Source: Staphylococcus croceilyticus
GTDB taxonomy: Bacteria; Bacillota; Bacilli; Staphylococcales; Staphylococcaceae
Direction of reading: 5' to 3'
Length of the DNA: 35,802 nucleotides
Assembly: GCF_002902575.1 (NCBI RefSeq)
Contig: NZ_PPRD01000048.1
Span: 1 to 35,802 of the forward strand
Every line of letters starts with the position of its first letter. Positions within the stretch are counted from its first letter, which is position 1. The notes beneath the pieces were generated by a model, which saw nothing but the letters and a program-made list of their open reading frames with translations, ran no database searches and was not told the origin of the DNA. Of the stretch, positions 1 through 9,327 are shown one piece after another. Both the position numbers and the translations under genes were made by a program.

Positions 1-11
1 ATAAGAGACAG
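1..11. other. Residual Tn5/Nextera adapter at contig end
   Basis: The first eleven bases, ATAAGAGACAG, are identical to the inner eleven bases of the 19-bp Tn5 mosaic end used in Nextera libraries. They place an in-frame TAA at 2-4 before an otherwise continuous TetR-like reading frame, as expected if they are not genomic. Genomic sequence probably starts at 12. Confidence 0.85.
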
Positions 12-298
12 ATATTATATTGAAGTATATATATAGAAAGAAAGCCTTCTATCATGCTATATTTATTTCTCATCCTAACAAGGAATTAGTATTAGATTAT
101 TTTGATATTACTAAGAATTATTATTCTAAAATTTTAGGTGAACATGAAACTTCTATTCAAAACAAAACATTCTTTATTACCTACACCATGAGCGGTCAAG
201 CCGGCGTAGTTTTAAGTTGGTTAAGAGGTGGCTGTCAAGAAAGTCCTGAGATTGTGGCAAATGCTTTATTAGCAAATACACTTAAATTACAACGTTAA
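12..298 (+). CDS. TetR/AcrR-family regulator, C-terminal part (5' truncated by contig end)
   Basis: Only the ligand-binding/dimerisation half of a TetR-like repressor is present; the helix-turn-helix half lies beyond the window. The reading frame is open from the first genomic bases to a TAA at 296-298. The visible residues include an aromatic helix (KYIYRKKAFYHAIF) and a closing segment with SGQAGVVLSWLRGG, typical of the C-terminal domain of DhaS-like and other low-GC Gram-positive TetR proteins. The TTG at 20 could be read as a start, but there is no ribosome site before it, so this is an internal codon of a longer gene. A strong hairpin follows the stop and is shared with the convergent tcaB. 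Target genes cannot be inferred here. Confidence 0.75.
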
Positions 299-337
299 AA
301 AGGAGCAAAGACTTTTAATTAAGTTCTTGCTCCTTTT
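298..337. terminator. Bidirectional terminator between TetR and tcaB
   Basis: An 11-bp perfect inverted repeat, AAAAGGAGCAA at 298-308 and TTGCTCCTTTT at 327-337, has A/T runs on both sides. It lies between convergent genes. Confidence 0.85.
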
Positions 338-347
338 ATCGTTTGAA

Positions 348-1556
348 TTATTCTGGTTTCGTTTGAAATACTTTTATATTCAACAATTGTAAACCAATCA
401 GTATTACAGCAGTAATACAAATAATAATGATGTATGGCGTACTATTATATTCCCCTTTAAGATTTACAAGTGGCGTGACTATTCCGCCTAATAATGATTG
501 CAACAATCCCAATAAACTTGAAGCACTTCCGCTTCCAGTTGTACGTTCTTCCATTGCAATAGAGAATCCTAAAGTCGCCACGCCCGTTACTGGCGCTACT
601 AAAATGATAAATCCAATGACTAACATGGCAAAGTGCCAATGATTGATAAGTGTTAACGCTACGATAACTACACCTATAACTTGAATAAATGTCATTATAC
701 GCAACAACTTCTGTGGATGAATATAATCGATTAGCTTACCTGCTAATTGACTCGAGATAATTAATGTAATACCTATGCCTGCAAACATCCAACTAAAATG
801 TAAAGCTGAGACGCCATATATTTTCTGAACTAAGAAAGGTGAAGCAGAAATATAACTAAATAACATAATAAACGTCACACCTTGAATTAACATAGGTAAG
901 ACAAAGCGTGGTGTAGAAAATAAACTTTTAAAGTTTTTAAATATTACTCCTATCCCACTACTATCTCTATGTTCGATGGCTAATGACTCAGGCACTTTGA
1001 ATAAAGACCCCATTACCATTAACACACCAAATATTGTCAAAATAACGAAGACCATTCGCCAAACTGCCACACTAAGAATTAAACCTCCGAGTGCAGGGGC
1101 AAGTACAGGAGCCACTCCATTCACTAACATTAATAAAGCTAAAAATTTAGTTAGCTCGTTACCGTTGTACATGTCACTGGCAATTGCTCTAGAGATAACA
1201 GCGCCTGCGCCACCAGTGAAACCTTGAACAAAACGTAAAAATACCATAATCCAAATATTATGAACGAAGACAATACCTAAACTCGCTAACGTAAAGATAA
1301 TCATAGCAATAACTAAGGGTTTCTTACGTCCGATACTATCTGAGATCGGCCCTACAAATAAATTCCCCAATCCTAATCCAATCATAAATAAAGATAACGT
1401 TAATTGAGCATTTGAGGTTGAAGTATTAAAATCTTTCTTCAATTCAGGTAATCCCGGTAAAAACATATCAATGGATAATGCCCCAATAGCTGTTAGTGCC
1501 CCCAAGATAATAATAAACAATAGCGAATGTTTACTTTGTCTCTGTTCCTCATTCAT
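348..1556 (-). CDS. tcaB: TcaB, Bcr/CflA-type MFS drug transporter
   Basis: A 402-residue polytopic membrane protein of the major facilitator superfamily with about 12 hydrophobic segments. The loop after helix 2 carries the MFS signature (GPISDSIGRKKPL, residues about 69-81), and the N-terminal segment IDMFLPGLPEL is typical of Bcr/CflA proton-driven exporters. The start has GGAGG at about 8 bases spacing. It is the third gene of the tcaR-tcaA-tcaB set known from S. aureus, where the locus affects teicoplanin susceptibility; the substrate of TcaB itself is not established. A hairpin between tcaA and tcaB suggests at least partly separate transcription. Identification as TcaB rests on family plus neighbours. 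Confidence 0.88.
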   Translation of the reverse strand: MNEEQRQSKHSLLFIIILGALTAIGALSIDMFLPGLPELKKDFNTSTSNAQLTLSLFMIGLGLGNLFVGPISDSIGRKKPLVIAMIIFTLASLGIVFVHNIWIMVFLRFVQGFTGGAGAVISRAIASDMYNGNELTKFLALLMLVNGVAPVLAPALGGLILSVAVWRMVFVILTIFGVLMVMGSLFKVPESLAIEHRDSSGIGVIFKNFKSLFSTPRFVLPMLIQGVTFIMLFSYISASPFLVQKIYGVSALHFSWMFAGIGITLIISSQLAGKLIDYIHPQKLLRIMTFIQVIGVVIVALTLINHWHFAMLVIGFIILVAPVTGVATLGFSIAMEERTTGSGSASSLLGLLQSLLGGIVTPLVNLKGEYNSTPYIIIICITAVILIGLQLLNIKVFQTKPE

Positions 1557-1619
1557 ATATAAGCCTCCATATTTTATTTAATAGTAAAAATCATTAGTTT
1601 TATACGTATTTAAAAAAAG

Positions 1620-1657
1620 AGTGGGATTAGATTCTTTAAAGAATCCTTTCTCCCACG
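1620..1657 (-). terminator. Terminator after tcaA, inside the tca locus
   Basis: The inverted repeat GTGGGA (1621-1626) / TCCCAC (1651-1656) has an inner GATTCTTTAAAGAATC palindrome. On the minus strand it is followed by a run of T (plus-strand A-run before 1619). It separates tcaA from tcaB. Confidence 0.75.
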
Positions 1658-1659
1658 CT

Positions 1660-3036
1660 TTATTTTGCTTTCACAAGTTGTAATGTCCCATCATCACTAT
1701 TTTCAGTTAATTCATAATCAGTGGTTAGGAATTGACCATTGTTGTTTAATTCTTGTACTTTTGTTTCAATTTTATTCCCTTTTTGTGAAGCACTTAGTAT
1801 TTCTGGCTGTGTTAATCCAGGAATTGATCCTAAATTATTTTTTATATTTTTATAGATATCTGATTTATCTTTTAAAAATGTACTTACCAAATCAAAGTTC
1901 TTACTCGCAATTGCTGTATTTAAAGAGAATGAATAAGCACTGAAAAAGTTACTCAGTTTGTTTTTCAAACTATTTTCTTCTTTTTCCTTTTGCTCAACAT
2001 AATCACTAATCGCTTCATCATCAAATTCTAATTCGAGACTATTAATATTTCCTAAATCTTTTGCTTTCATTGTTTTTGTTTCTGATTTAAATGTTTTTCC
2101 TTTGGCTTTACCAGAAGCAGAAACAACGATGTCTTTATTTTGCGGATAAGGGCCATACTCTCTAGAAGTTGAATATTTCATTTCCTTGTCGTTGATTTTT
2201 ACTTTTAATGAATCATCGTCTAAATCACTTTTACCTTTTAATTTCACTGTAAGTAAGGCTTCATTAAAGTTCTCATTTACTTCTACTGTATTGCCTTTAC
2301 CATATCTAAAATCGAATTTTAATTGGCCCGTGAATTTACCATATTCTGTTTCCTTATCCGCATCTATAGAATAAATACCTGGGATAAACTTGCCTAAAGA
2401 TGTCGTTTTATTTGCATCAGCGACTACTGTTTTATTTTTGCCTCCAGCTCTAAATTCATATTTCGTCTCTAATTTAGGTTTTACCACAGCCTCTTTCGTC
2501 GGTGCAGTAAAACTCATATTATCAAAGATTAAAAAACGCGTGCCATTCTTACTGACTCTTAAAACATTATTTCCAGCTCTTGTTTTTATATAAGCCGCTT
2601 CTTTAGATTCACTTTTATTCAATTTCTCAACATTATCTCTAACATCGTGAATAAACTTTTTCATGCCAACTTCACTTTTTACGTACGCAATATACTCATC
2701 AGCTTCCTCAGCATCCACATGCGTTTCTTTAGTGCTTAATAACGTTGCGACTTTTTGTGAATCATTATTATCAATCGCATTAACAAGAATCTTCGTTTGT
2801 GCCTCTGGAGAGTTATAATTTCTTACTAAAAAGAAGACAATAACCAGTAAGATAATAATAAATATAACAATTGCCCAAGGAATAAATTTCCTAAGTCTAA
2901 TATTTGAGGATTCTGTTTGAGGGGCTTGATTTTCACGTTTTTTAATGGCTTTTCCATCAATTTGTTTACCACAATTTGGACATATTTGCGTCTCTTTACT
3001 CTTGAGTTTTTGACCACAGTTAGGACATTTTTTCAT
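1660..3036 (-). CDS. tcaA: TcaA, zinc-ribbon membrane protein linked to glycopeptide susceptibility
   Basis: A 458-residue protein beginning with a zinc ribbon (CPNC at 4-7 and CPNC at 19-22), then a charged linker, one membrane helix at about 51-71 and a long extracytoplasmic region rich in Lys, Asp and Asn. Length (S. aureus TcaA is about 460) and architecture match TcaA. In S. aureus, loss or mutation of TcaA raises teicoplanin resistance and alters the cell envelope; the molecular activity is unresolved. The external part shows repeated beta-rich stretches compatible with the TcaA ectodomains. The start has an AGGGGAAG-like ribosome site. The upstream gap of 183 bases to tcaR presumably holds its promoter. 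The preceding gene, tcaR, and the following one, tcaB, complete the locus. Confidence 0.9.
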   Translation of the reverse strand: MKKCPNCGQKLKSKETQICPNCGKQIDGKAIKKRENQAPQTESSNIRLRKFIPWAIVIFIIILLVIVFFLVRNYNSPEAQTKILVNAIDNNDSQKVATLLSTKETHVDAEEADEYIAYVKSEVGMKKFIHDVRDNVEKLNKSESKEAAYIKTRAGNNVLRVSKNGTRFLIFDNMSFTAPTKEAVVKPKLETKYEFRAGGKNKTVVADANKTTSLGKFIPGIYSIDADKETEYGKFTGQLKFDFRYGKGNTVEVNENFNEALLTVKLKGKSDLDDDSLKVKINDKEMKYSTSREYGPYPQNKDIVVSASGKAKGKTFKSETKTMKAKDLGNINSLELEFDDEAISDYVEQKEKEENSLKNKLSNFFSAYSFSLNTAIASKNFDLVSTFLKDKSDIYKNIKNNLGSIPGLTQPEILSASQKGNKIETKVQELNNNGQFLTTDYELTENSDDGTLQLVKAK

Positions 3037-3219
3037 TTAATCACCAACTTCCCCTCGCATGATGTTAATAATTTCATAATCATAATTTTATTATAATATA
3101 GATAGTTTATATAGAAACACTTTTACGTTGTTTTTATTCCATTTAATCATTTTCTATCTAAGTATTATAATCATTTTTCCGAAAATTGTAATATAATTTG
3201 AGATGTCTATTATTTCATT

Positions 3220-3678
3220 TTAAATTTTCGCATTATACTTTTTCAAACGTTCATCAATGATATATAACACATTTAATGCCTTTTCAATATCCTGACTTGA
3301 TAAGTCTTCTACCATATCATTAACAATATTACTCACAATTTCATTATTCTCTTCAGTGTATTGACGGCCTTTGTCACTTAAAATCACATATTTTAAACGT
3401 TGGTCTATTTTATCATTAGGCTTCTGCAATTCTACAAATCCACCATCAATGAGTTTCTTAATACGACGACTAACTGCCGCTTTATTGACGCCCTGTTTTT
3501 CCGTAATTTCAGTTATAGATAAGGCATGATGATGACTCAATAGTCGCAACACATTAGATTGTTCCATTGAGATACCATATTTAATTTGCTGATCTTTCAA
3601 TAGTTTAGCAGTTAACGTATTTGTATCATCAATAAAACGTTTCATAAATTCTATATGATTTTTCGAAATTCTGCTCAT
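3220..3678 (-). CDS. tcaR: TcaR, MarR-family transcriptional regulator
   Basis: A 152-residue winged-helix regulator. The central region (ITEKQGVNKAAVSRRIKKL, about 57-75) is the recognition part of a MarR domain and is followed by the wing segment (KPNDKIDQRLKYVILSDKG). Length and location immediately upstream of tcaA fit TcaR. In S. aureus TcaR represses icaADBC biofilm genes and influences sarS and the tca locus. The start ATG at 3676-3678 has GGAGC upstream. The gene is divergent from the YdcF-like gene across a 159-base gap. No ica genes are present in the window. Confidence 0.88.
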   Translation of the reverse strand: MSRISKNHIEFMKRFIDDTNTLTAKLLKDQQIKYGISMEQSNVLRLLSHHHALSITEITEKQGVNKAAVSRRIKKLIDGGFVELQKPNDKIDQRLKYVILSDKGRQYTEENNEIVSNIVNDMVEDLSSQDIEKALNVLYIIDERLKKYNAKI

Positions 3679-3837
3679 GGCCTAGCTCCTTGTTGTAAAC
3701 TCAAATAATTTCTATATATTCTGTTAAATAATATCAATAATCGTTACGCTTGAAAACTATATTTCAGTAATAATGGTTGCTAAAACATAAAGCTTTCAAT
3801 TACAGTTAAATAGACAAATATATACGAGGTCCTAATT

Positions 3838-4794
3838 ATGCTTGCGATCATTTTTTCAATCATTGTTTTATTCATTACGTTAGGCGTGTTATTAAATGTA
3901 AATTATTTACTCAATTTGCCTGCGTTTATTTTAACAATCATTCTATGTTTTATTATAAATGTAATCAATCTTCTCACAATGACGTTACCGCTTGGTTTAC
4001 TTATCATTATGATTATTGCCGTTTTTGGCTTGTTCATAAAACACAGTCATCTTTTCACTTTGAAAAAGGGTGCTAAGTTTTTACGCAAAATGTTTAAGCA
4101 TCTTATACATGGCGCCTTAATTATTGCGATTTTATTTTATATTAGTACCATCCCTATTCCTATAGTAAATGGTGTCTTCTTATGGTTATCTATGATTGCC
4201 TTCAGCGCGTGTTATTCTTTTATACTTTACATGGTATGGTCTTCTGCATTTGGACGTACGATTACGACGAAGCAATATGATTTAATCATGATTTTAGGGG
4301 GAGGCATTTTCTCAGAACAAGTCACACCTATGTTAGCCGATCGTTTAGACCGCGCGTTACATGTGTTAGAAAGCCAATCAACAAATTGCAAGGTCCTAGT
4401 AAGTGGCGGTAAAGGACCAGATGAACCAATAACAGAAGCTTTAGCTATGCAACGTTATTTAATTGAACATGGGGTTCCCGCTTCTTCTATTTTGGTGGAG
4501 GACCAATCTACGAGTACTTATGAAAACTTTGTGTTTTCGAAAGATATTATCGCTGATCACTTTTCACGTTCAGCCAAAATGCTTTGTGTCACAAGCCAAT
4601 TTCATATTTTAAGAGGCTTACATTTTGCGCGCTCAGTTCGATTAAATATGGAAGGCATTGGCAGTCACACGCCTTATCACTTTTTCGATATCGCTTTAGT
4701 ACGTGATTTCTTGGCCTTAATGTATCAATATAAACTACTCTTAGCCTTTTATTTTGCGATTATATTCTTTATTTCAATTTTAATCATATTTTAA
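3838..4794 (+). CDS. YdcF/SanA-like membrane protein with DUF218 domain
   Basis: A 318-residue protein with four to five hydrophobic helices in the first ~140 residues, a DUF218 domain from about 147 to 285, and one C-terminal helix. Domain hallmarks include DLIMILGGG, VSGGKGPDE, and STSTYENFVFSK (the conserved T-x-E-N element). The family is linked to envelope barrier functions in other bacteria (SanA, ElyC), but no reaction has been demonstrated. The start ATG follows a GAGGTCC ribosome site. The gene stands alone between the tca and hrt/hss loci and ends in a strong hairpin shared with hrtA. Confidence 0.8.
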   Translation: MLAIIFSIIVLFITLGVLLNVNYLLNLPAFILTIILCFIINVINLLTMTLPLGLLIIMIIAVFGLFIKHSHLFTLKKGAKFLRKMFKHLIHGALIIAILFYISTIPIPIVNGVFLWLSMIAFSACYSFILYMVWSSAFGRTITTKQYDLIMILGGGIFSEQVTPMLADRLDRALHVLESQSTNCKVLVSGGKGPDEPITEALAMQRYLIEHGVPASSILVEDQSTSTYENFVFSKDIIADHFSRSAKMLCVTSQFHILRGLHFARSVRLNMEGIGSHTPYHFFDIALVRDFLALMYQYKLLLAFYFAIIFFISILIIF

Positions 4795-4814
4795 ATTATG
4801 GATACACACATAGC

Positions 4815-4849
4815 AAAGCCCATAGATGGTCAATCCATCTATGGGCTTT
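4815..4849. terminator. Bidirectional terminator between ydcF-like gene and hrtA
   Basis: A 15-bp perfect stem, AAAGCCCATAGATGG (4815-4829) and CCATCTATGGGCTTT (4835-4849), with a 5-base loop followed by T residues. It lies between convergent genes. Confidence 0.92.
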
Positions 4850-4855
4850 TCAATT

Positions 4856-5521
4856 TTATGAAGTTATTTTTCCGTCTTCAAGATGAATAATGCGATCAGC
4901 ATATTCAAATAATCGTTGGTCATGCGTAATCATAATGCCAATGATGTTATCACTTTTGACGCGATTTCTAATCATTTCTACGACACTTAAAGCACGTTCA
5001 GCATCCAAACTAGCAGTTGGTTCATCAGCCAACAATAGTTTAGGTTGATTCATGAGCGCACGCATAATTGCTACACGTTGTTTTTCCCCACCCGACAACA
5101 TATGCGGATAAGCGTCTAATCGATGCTTCAACCCTATTTCATTAAGTAATTGCTCCGCGCGTTGTTTAGCTATTTTAGTAGATTCACCCGCTTCTTTTGC
5201 CACAATCGTTAATTGCTCCTTAACTGTAAGATATGGCACTAAGTGCGAAGATTGAAAGATGAATCCAATTTCTTTAAGTCTTAATATTGTTTTGTTTTTA
5301 TTTTTTGAAAATAAAGGCTCGTCACGAAATAGAATTTCGCCTTCTGTAGCACTTAGTAATCCACCTAATATATTAAGAAGTGTTGACTTACCTGAACCAG
5401 ATGCGCCATTTAAGATAACAAATTCGCCAGGTTGAACTGTAAAGTTAATATCTTTTAAAACGTTGGTTTGTGAACTCCCTTTACCAAATGATTTAGTAAT
5501 ATGTTCAAGTTGTAATGTCAT
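4856..5521 (-). CDS. hrtA: HrtA, ATPase of the haem-regulated ABC exporter
   Basis: A 221-residue ABC ATPase of the MacB/LolD type. Visible motifs are Walker [10 protein letters not shown] (39-47), ABC signature LSGGE (142-146) and Walker B LLLADEP (162-168) followed by the D-loop SLD. With HrtB it forms the membrane pump that protects staphylococci from haem toxicity. Its ATG overlaps the hrtB stop as TAATG (5519-5523), indicating translational coupling. Length matches S. aureus HrtA. Expression is predicted from the HssR-controlled promoter upstream of hrtB. Confidence 0.95.
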   Translation of the reverse strand: MTLQLEHITKSFGKGSSQTNVLKDINFTVQPGEFVILNGASGSGKSTLLNILGGLLSATEGEILFRDEPLFSKNKNKTILRLKEIGFIFQSSHLVPYLTVKEQLTIVAKEAGESTKIAKQRAEQLLNEIGLKHRLDAYPHMLSGGEKQRVAIMRALMNQPKLLLADEPTASLDAERALSVVEMIRNRVKSDNIIGIMITHDQRLFEYADRIIHLEDGKITS

Positions 5522-6576
5522 TATTCTCCACCTCCAATTGCTTCGATAGGATCTATTTTCAAGATTTTAATAAATGAAAGAATCGTTCCTATAAATCCAA
5601 CGATTAAAAATATCACTATCATCATTACAATGTTAGTTGTATTTAAATAAAACGGCATAGAAACTGGCATAAGAAGCTGCAATACTTCAATTATAAGAAT
5701 AGCTAGAAATACGCCAATCAACGTGGTCATTACAATTTGTAATACTAGCGCTAACAATAGGTGACGTGTTTTGATACCTATTGCCTTTAAAATCCCTATT
5801 TGAGAAATCTTTTGAATGGTCATGACATAAAAGAAAGTACTTAACACGATAGCTGTAATAATAAATAAACTTGCAATCATAAGAGTAAGTGGTAATTGTT
5901 CTGCTTTATAACTAGCAATATTGTCAGTTAGTGTAGATTGCGTACTCACTTTCACATCTTTAAGGGAATTAAGTTTATCTAATTGTTGTTTATTTAAATC
6001 GGTTATTGGATAAAATGTTGAAACTTGTTGATTGATTTGATTAAATCCTTCTTTTGTCATTAAAATCATTGAACTATGGGCATACATTGTATCCTCAATG
6101 ATGCCACTCACTTTATACTGTTGATGATGGCCTTTAAATGTTACTTTATCTCCTACTTTAATATGTTCGCCCGTTAATTTTTGATTAATAGCAATTTCAT
6201 TATTATTGTTTGGATATGAACCCGTTTCAAGTTTTGGACGCAACTTTGATGATGTTGTATACGTTAAAACATCTTGATCTTGATTTTGAAGTTTCAGCGT
6301 TTGTGGCCCTAATTTGGTTGGCTGCTGATGAATTATATCCTCAATTTGAGTTTGCTGTTTTGTTGTTAAATGAGAACTTTCAATTTTAGTCTCTTTCATA
6401 TCTTCTGTGATAAAATAGCGTGTATTCATATTATCTAAAAGTGAGATGTTTTCACGGGCCAAGCCTTGTGCTAAACCGCTTATGAATAACACCATAATTC
6501 CTAATAAAAATATAATTAACATGATTAAAGCATAGCGAAATTTGTAAAATCTCATTTCTTTCCATGCTAAGTTCAT
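5521..6576 (-). CDS. hrtB: HrtB, permease of the haem-regulated ABC exporter
   Basis: A 351-residue MacB/FtsX-type permease: one N-terminal membrane helix (about 15-35), a large extracytoplasmic domain (about 36-230) and three C-terminal helices with the FtsX-like segment [21 protein letters not shown] split across helices. Length and context match S. aureus HrtB. It is the promoter-proximal gene of the pair, with a good GGGGAGGA ribosome site before ATG 6574-6576. A direct repeat matching the HssR target lies about 48 bases upstream. The pump removes haem or relieves membrane haem stress; its role in this strain is inferred from homology. Confidence 0.95.
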   Translation of the reverse strand: MNLAWKEMRFYKFRYALIMLIIFLLGIMVLFISGLAQGLARENISLLDNMNTRYFITEDMKETKIESSHLTTKQQTQIEDIIHQQPTKLGPQTLKLQNQDQDVLTYTTSSKLRPKLETGSYPNNNNEIAINQKLTGEHIKVGDKVTFKGHHQQYKVSGIIEDTMYAHSSMILMTKEGFNQINQQVSTFYPITDLNKQQLDKLNSLKDVKVSTQSTLTDNIASYKAEQLPLTLMIASLFIITAIVLSTFFYVMTIQKISQIGILKAIGIKTRHLLLALVLQIVMTTLIGVFLAILIIEVLQLLMPVSMPFYLNTTNIVMMIVIFLIVGFIGTILSFIKILKIDPIEAIGGGE

Positions 6577-6623
6577 ATATAATTCCTCCCCACTACGACG
6601 TTATGTACATAGCTTAATCGTGG

Positions 6624-6643
6624 AATGTGAACTGAATATGAAC
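6624..6643 (-). promoter_or_regulatory. HssR binding direct repeat upstream of hrtBA
   Basis: Read on the minus strand this is GTTCATATT-CA-GTTCACATT. The known S. aureus HssR target is the direct repeat GTTCATATT-N2-GTTCATATT; the distal copy here differs at one base. It lies about where a response regulator would contact RNA polymerase at the hrtB promoter. Confidence 0.88.
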
Positions 6644-6654
6644 GATTAGAGGAA

Positions 6655-6683
6655 TTGTCTTCTTAATGAGTTATTCGTATAAT
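6655..6683 (+). promoter_or_regulatory. Predicted promoter of hssRS
   Basis: TTGTCT (6655-6660) and TATAAT (6678-6683) are separated by 17 bases, about 30 bases before the hssR start. The HssR box lies just upstream, so autoregulation is possible. Confidence 0.7.
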
Positions 6684-6713
6684 TATTCTAAAATATAAAG
6701 GAGAAGAGCACAC

Positions 6714-7388
6714 ATGGTGAAATGTTTAATTGTAGATGATGATTTAAAGCTATTACATTACGTTTCCACACATTTAGAGGCAAATCATATTCATACGATT
6801 ACACAATCAAGTGGAGAAGCGGCACTTGATTACTTAAATACGCATCAAGTAGATATTGCTGTGGTGGACATAATGATGCCAGGGATAGATGGCTTTAAAC
6901 TTTGTAAGACGTTAAAGGATAATTTCAATCTTCCGGTAATTATGTTGACGGCAAGAGACGCATTAAGTGATAAGGAACATGCCTTCGTAAGCGGAACGGA
7001 CGATTATGTAACTAAACCTTTTGAAGTGAAAGAATTATTGTTTCGTATTCAAGCTGTGTTACGTCGTTATCAAATTAATGCCCAAAGTGAAATTCAAATC
7101 GGTAATATAGTATTGAACGAATCGTATATGGAAGTAGCAGTAAATAATAGAAAAATGAATCTACCTACGAAAGAATTTCAATTACTTTTCTTATTATGTA
7201 GTCAGCCTAAACAAATTTTTACGCGTGATGTATTAATAGAGAAGATTTGGGGCTTTGATTATGAAGGTGATGAGCGCACAGTGGATGTTCATATCAAACG
7301 TTTAAGACAACGTTTAACTAAATTACAGGCAAATATACATATTCAAACTGTCAGGGGACAAGGTTATAGGGTGAGTCATGATGTTTAA
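6714..7388 (+). CDS. hssR: HssR, haem-sensing response regulator
   Basis: A 224-residue OmpR-type response regulator. The receiver domain (1-120) has the acidic pocket DDD at 8-10, the phosphoacceptor Asp52 in VVDIMMPG and the conserved Lys in TKPF. The C-terminal winged helix contains [20 protein letters not shown] split across its helices. Asp52 and the overall length match S. aureus HssR. AAGGAGA precedes ATG 6714; GTG at 6717 is an alternative. The stop overlaps the start of hssS. It activates hrtBA through the direct repeat in the shared intergenic region. Confidence 0.95.
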   Translation: MVKCLIVDDDLKLLHYVSTHLEANHIHTITQSSGEAALDYLNTHQVDIAVVDIMMPGIDGFKLCKTLKDNFNLPVIMLTARDALSDKEHAFVSGTDDYVTKPFEVKELLFRIQAVLRRYQINAQSEIQIGNIVLNESYMEVAVNNRKMNLPTKEFQLLFLLCSQPKQIFTRDVLIEKIWGFDYEGDERTVDVHIKRLRQRLTKLQANIHIQTVRGQGYRVSHDV

Positions 7389-8754
7389 AACGTTGTATAG
7401 CCGAATCGCCATTTATACTATTACCGTAATTTTGTTTAGCGCCTTAGTCAGTTTTCTATTTACCAATATCTATTATCATTTCAATTTAAAACCAAGTAAT
7501 GATGCTAAGATAATGCGCACATTAAAAGAAGCGCGTTCCTATAATGAGCATTTTGATTCTTCAGATTTAGATGCGTATTTTCGACATTTAGGTCAAATGA
7601 ACTATCAAATTATGACAGTGGACAAGCATCATCATAAATCTTTTTATGGCCACCCTTTTCGAAAGGATAACCTTAGCGATGCTTCGATAAATAAAGTATT
7701 ACAAGGGCAAGACTTTCATGGCATCAAAAATAAGCCATATGAATTATTTGTCACAGGCTTTTTCGATAATGAAACTAACAATACGGTTGGGGTAAAATTT
7801 ACGCACCAACATCAACCTATTGCAGTGTTTATGCGCCCTGATATTGGTCATACTTTTAGTGAATTCCGTATCTTTTTGGGTGTACTTCTAGGATTATTGC
7901 TTATGATTTCTATCGCACTTGTTATTCTCTCAACATATTCGATTATCCGTCCGGTAAAACTTTTAAAAAATGCTACTGAGCGCTTAATAAATGGTGATTT
8001 TGATACTCCAATTAAACAGACACGTCACGATGAAATTGGTACACTACAATATCGCTTTGATGATATGCGCCAATCTTTAAAGCAAGTCGATGATATGCGC
8101 CAACATTTCGTACAAAACGTTTCACATGAAATCAAAACACCATTAACACATATACAAAGATTACTTAGTGAATTACAACAAGCTAAAACTGATCAAAGTC
8201 GGAATATGTATATTAATGATATCCATTCTGAAGTAACACGTTTAAGCGATTTAACTAGAGAGTTACTTTTACTTTCTGAACTAGATAATGCTCAGCATTT
8301 AAAATTCAATGATGAGATTCATTTAACTGCTCTAATTACTGACATTATTCGTCACGAACAGTTTGCGCTTGATGATAAAAACCTAATGCTGTTATCAGAA
8401 ATAGAAGATATTTATTTCCGAGGAAATAGTCGCTTATTATATCAAGCCTTTTTTAACTTAATTCAAAATGCAGTCAAATATGCGCCAACTGATAGTACGA
8501 TTGATGTGACGCTCACTTCTGATAATGAAAAGATTACCTTTACAGTATCGAATGAAGGTACTCCTATAAATGAAGAAGCACAGCAACATCTCTTTGACCG
8601 TTTTTATAAACTTAATACACACCAAAATAGTAATGGTTTAGGCTTAGCTATAACAAAAGCAATAATAGAACTTCATGAGGGCACTATTTTAGTATCAAGT
8701 TCTGAACATATAGGTACAACATTTACTATTAGATTAAAAGAAGAACATAATTAG
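7381..8754 (+). CDS. hssS: HssS, haem-responsive sensor histidine kinase
   Basis: A 457-residue membrane kinase with helices at about 10-31 and 164-185 flanking an extracytoplasmic sensor region, then HAMP ([16 protein letters not shown] region), the dimerisation box with His249 ([10 protein letters not shown]) and an ATPase domain with N box ([11 protein letters not shown]), the GLGLAI G box and the F-box region. The second ATG of ATGATG (7378/7381) is chosen because it sits 8 bases after AGGGTGAG and gives His249 as in S. aureus; 7378 would add one Met. It overlaps hssR by 8 bases, a typical co-translated pair. Confidence 0.95.
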   Translation: MFKTLYSRIAIYTITVILFSALVSFLFTNIYYHFNLKPSNDAKIMRTLKEARSYNEHFDSSDLDAYFRHLGQMNYQIMTVDKHHHKSFYGHPFRKDNLSDASINKVLQGQDFHGIKNKPYELFVTGFFDNETNNTVGVKFTHQHQPIAVFMRPDIGHTFSEFRIFLGVLLGLLLMISIALVILSTYSIIRPVKLLKNATERLINGDFDTPIKQTRHDEIGTLQYRFDDMRQSLKQVDDMRQHFVQNVSHEIKTPLTHIQRLLSELQQAKTDQSRNMYINDIHSEVTRLSDLTRELLLLSELDNAQHLKFNDEIHLTALITDIIRHEQFALDDKNLMLLSEIEDIYFRGNSRLLYQAFFNLIQNAVKYAPTDSTIDVTLTSDNEKITFTVSNEGTPINEEAQQHLFDRFYKLNTHQNSNGLGLAITKAIIELHEGTILVSSSEHIGTTFTIRLKEEHN

Positions 8755-8796
8755 AGACTCATCATCAAAAAAATTACCTATTAAGAAATAATTTTA

Positions 8797-8826
8797 ACCA
8801 CTCACTCAAATTATTCTACCACTTAC
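8797..8826 (+). promoter_or_regulatory. Phased direct repeat, candidate LytTR operator
   Basis: ACCACTCAC (8797-8805) and ACCACTTAC (8818-8826) are near-identical 9-mers with a 12-base spacer, so they repeat every 21 bases, about two helical turns. This is the geometry of AgrA/LytTR-type sites, upstream of a LytTR gene with a weak -35. Binding is inferred, not shown. Confidence 0.5.
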
Positions 8827-8886
8827 ATTTTTAAACGAAAAATCACAATTGAAAATGGTTAAATAAGTGTGAGGAGGAGAAATTGC

Positions 8887-9327
8887 ATGAAACTTAAATT
8901 ATTTATTTCACCAGAGGAACAAGAAAAATTTGTTGCTATCCATGGGCCACAATTTGATAGTGACATCCAACAAATTATAAAGAGCATCGAAGATTTAAAT
9001 AAACTTAAACAATTAAATGGTAAATATAATGGTGAGATTCATATTCTAGATGTTGAAATGATTACTAGCTTTCGCACGTATAAAAACCAAGTTGTAGCCA
9101 TCCTCAACAACCAAAATTATGTGTTAAAAGAACGTTTATATGAATTGGAGTCATATTTACCTACCTCGTTCATTAGAATCTCAAAATCCGAGATAGTAAA
9201 TATTGATAAGATAAAAAAATTACAATTAGAACCTAATGGTCTTATACGAATGTATTTGGATAATGCAAATTATACTTACTCCTCAAGAAGATATTTAAAA
9301 TCTATAAAGGAGAGACTTTCATTATGA
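8887..9327 (+). CDS. LytTR-domain DNA-binding protein
   Basis: A 146-residue protein consisting mainly of a LytTR domain (about 45-146) with no receiver domain. The family pattern is seen in YKNQVVAILNNQNYVLKERLYELE, the conserved FIRISKSEIVNID element and the final strand YSSRRYLKSIKERL. An upstream in-frame GTG at 8869 overlaps the GGAGGAG ribosome site, so ATG 8887 is the true start. It overlaps the next gene, a DUF3021 membrane protein, by ATGA. This two-gene architecture matches LytTR regulatory systems such as HdrRM/BrsRM of streptococci, in which the membrane partner restrains the DNA-binding protein. Targets are unknown; a phased direct repeat upstream suggests autoregulation. Confidence 0.85.
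   Translation: MKLKLFISPEEQEKFVAIHGPQFDSDIQQIIKSIEDLNKLKQLNGKYNGEIHILDVEMITSFRTYKNQVVAILNNQNYVLKERLYELESYLPTSFIRISKSEIVNIDKIKKLQLEPNGLIRMYLDNANYTYSSRRYLKSIKERLSL

Noticed and set aside
2186..2593. Plus-strand open frames inside tcaA, and similar frames inside mqo, scrA and fepC
   Set aside because: They lie opposite well-supported genes, have no ribosome sites and no recognisable protein features; they are shadow frames.
8869..8886. GTG start of the LytTR gene at 8869
   Set aside because: It overlaps the GGAGGAG ribosome site that serves ATG 8887.
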